In this document: positions 14,826-15,271 of the stretch, piece by piece
Numbering within the stretch: position 1 is the first letter of the stretch
Layout: each line of letters opens with the position of its first letter
Source of the DNA: Telluria beijingensis
Lineage (GTDB): Bacteria; Pseudomonadota; Gammaproteobacteria; Burkholderiales; Burkholderiaceae_D
Assembly (NCBI RefSeq): GCF_030770395.1
Contig: NZ_CP132480.1
Location: 4,501,598 to 4,516,868 of the forward strand
DNA length: 15,271 nt
Direction: 5' to 3'
Translations under genes and position numbers: made by a program
Notes under the pieces: generated by a model
Databases searched by the model: none
The model's input: the letters and a program-made list of their open reading frames with translations, nothing else
What the model was told of the DNA's origin: nothing

Positions 14826-15271
14826 TCAAGCCGCCTGCTCGGGCGCATCCGGCGCATCGGCCACGATCCGCTGGACCAGCACCTTGGCGATGCGGCGCTC
14901 CTCGACCGCCAGGATGCGGTAGCGCAGGCCGTCGATCTCGATCTCCTGGCCCGGCTCGGGCAGGCTCTCGAAGCGCGCCAGCAGGAAGCCGGCCAGCGAG
15001 GTGTACTCGTCGTCCACGCTCACCAGGCCCTCGGTCTCGAGCACCTGTTCCAGCTGGTGCAGGTCGGCCGCGCCATCGACTTCCCACTCGCCCTCGCCCT
15101 TCGGCTGGATCGCGAGCTGTTCGTCCTCGTCGGGGAACTCGCCGGCGATCGCTTCCAGGATGTCGACCGGCGTCAGGAGGCCCTGGACGATGCCGAATTC
15201 GTCGGTCACCAGCACCAGCTGGCCGTGGGCGCGCTTGAGCGTGTCCATGGCCTTGAGCACGCCGGCGGTGT
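14826..15271 (-). CDS. CBS / CorC_HlyC domain protein (TerC- or CNNM-type membrane family), 5' part off window
   Basis: Only the C-terminal ~148 residues are present; the frame is open to the right edge, so an internal GTG at 15260 is not taken as the start. Visible are the second half of a CBS domain (LKAMDTLKRAHGQLVLVTDE then FGIVQGLLTPVDILEAIAG), an acidic linker (EFPDEDEQ), and a CorC_HlyC transporter-associated domain (WEVDGAADLHQLEQVL, TSLAGFLLARFESLPEPG, YRILAVEERRIAKVLVQRI). This tail occurs in both YegH/YoaE-type TerC proteins and HlyC/CorC (CNNM) proteins. The LVTDEFGIVQGLLTPVDILEAIAGE wording leans to the TerC type. The missing N-terminus should be a multi-spanning membrane domain. 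Role is tentatively metal-ion export or homeostasis. Confidence 0.8.
   Translation of the reverse strand, partial: TAGVLKAMDTLKRAHGQLVLVTDEFGIVQGLLTPVDILEAIAGEFPDEDEQLAIQPKGEGEWEVDGAADLHQLEQVLETEGLVSVDDEYTSLAGFLLARFESLPEPGQEIEIDGLRYRILAVEERRIAKVLVQRIVADAPDAPEQAA

Overview
The window is about 68-70% GC by eye and carries dense, short-spaced genes whose closest family resemblances are to Burkholderiales, most probably Oxalobacteraceae (Massilia/Duganella-like). That placement is inferred from composition and protein style, not from a marker gene. No rRNA, tRNA, CRISPR array or intact mobile element was seen.

Left end (1-517): a lower-GC remnant of an IS607-family serine recombinase. It is open at the window edge and stops abruptly at about 517, where it abuts the 3' end of a regulator gene that has itself lost its C-terminus.

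Regulatory/oxidative-stress block (514-7405): on the minus strand run a dienelactone-hydrolase-like gene and then two paralogous regulators joined by an ATGA overlap. Each regulator has an OmpR-type winged helix followed by a P-loop ATPase. Divergently, on the plus strand, lie a cofactor-free haloperoxidase-like alpha/beta hydrolase and a small-subunit catalase. The 207-bp divergent region holds a 60-bp imperfect dyad built from GTGAA boxes repeated with an 11-bp period. It is flanked almost symmetrically by two -10 boxes that lack good -35 boxes. This is the most interesting signal in the window: it looks like an operator for the adjacent winged-helix regulators, coordinating both arms of the locus.

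Middle (7406-11423): a TRIC/UPF0126 membrane protein converges on a PLP-dependent cysteine synthase, which has a hairpin-rich leader of about 125 nt and a palindrome over its promoter. Next come a SYLF-domain lipoprotein (plus) and a convergent, overlapping MBL-fold metallohydrolase (minus).

Right (11424-15271): an NCS2 xanthine permease (XanP-like) is translationally coupled (GTGA) to a membrane-anchored Lnb_N/DUF4105 protein. That gene converges on htpX, which follows a CBS/CorC_HlyC-domain gene running off the right edge. All three convergent gene pairs meet with no room for conventional terminators.
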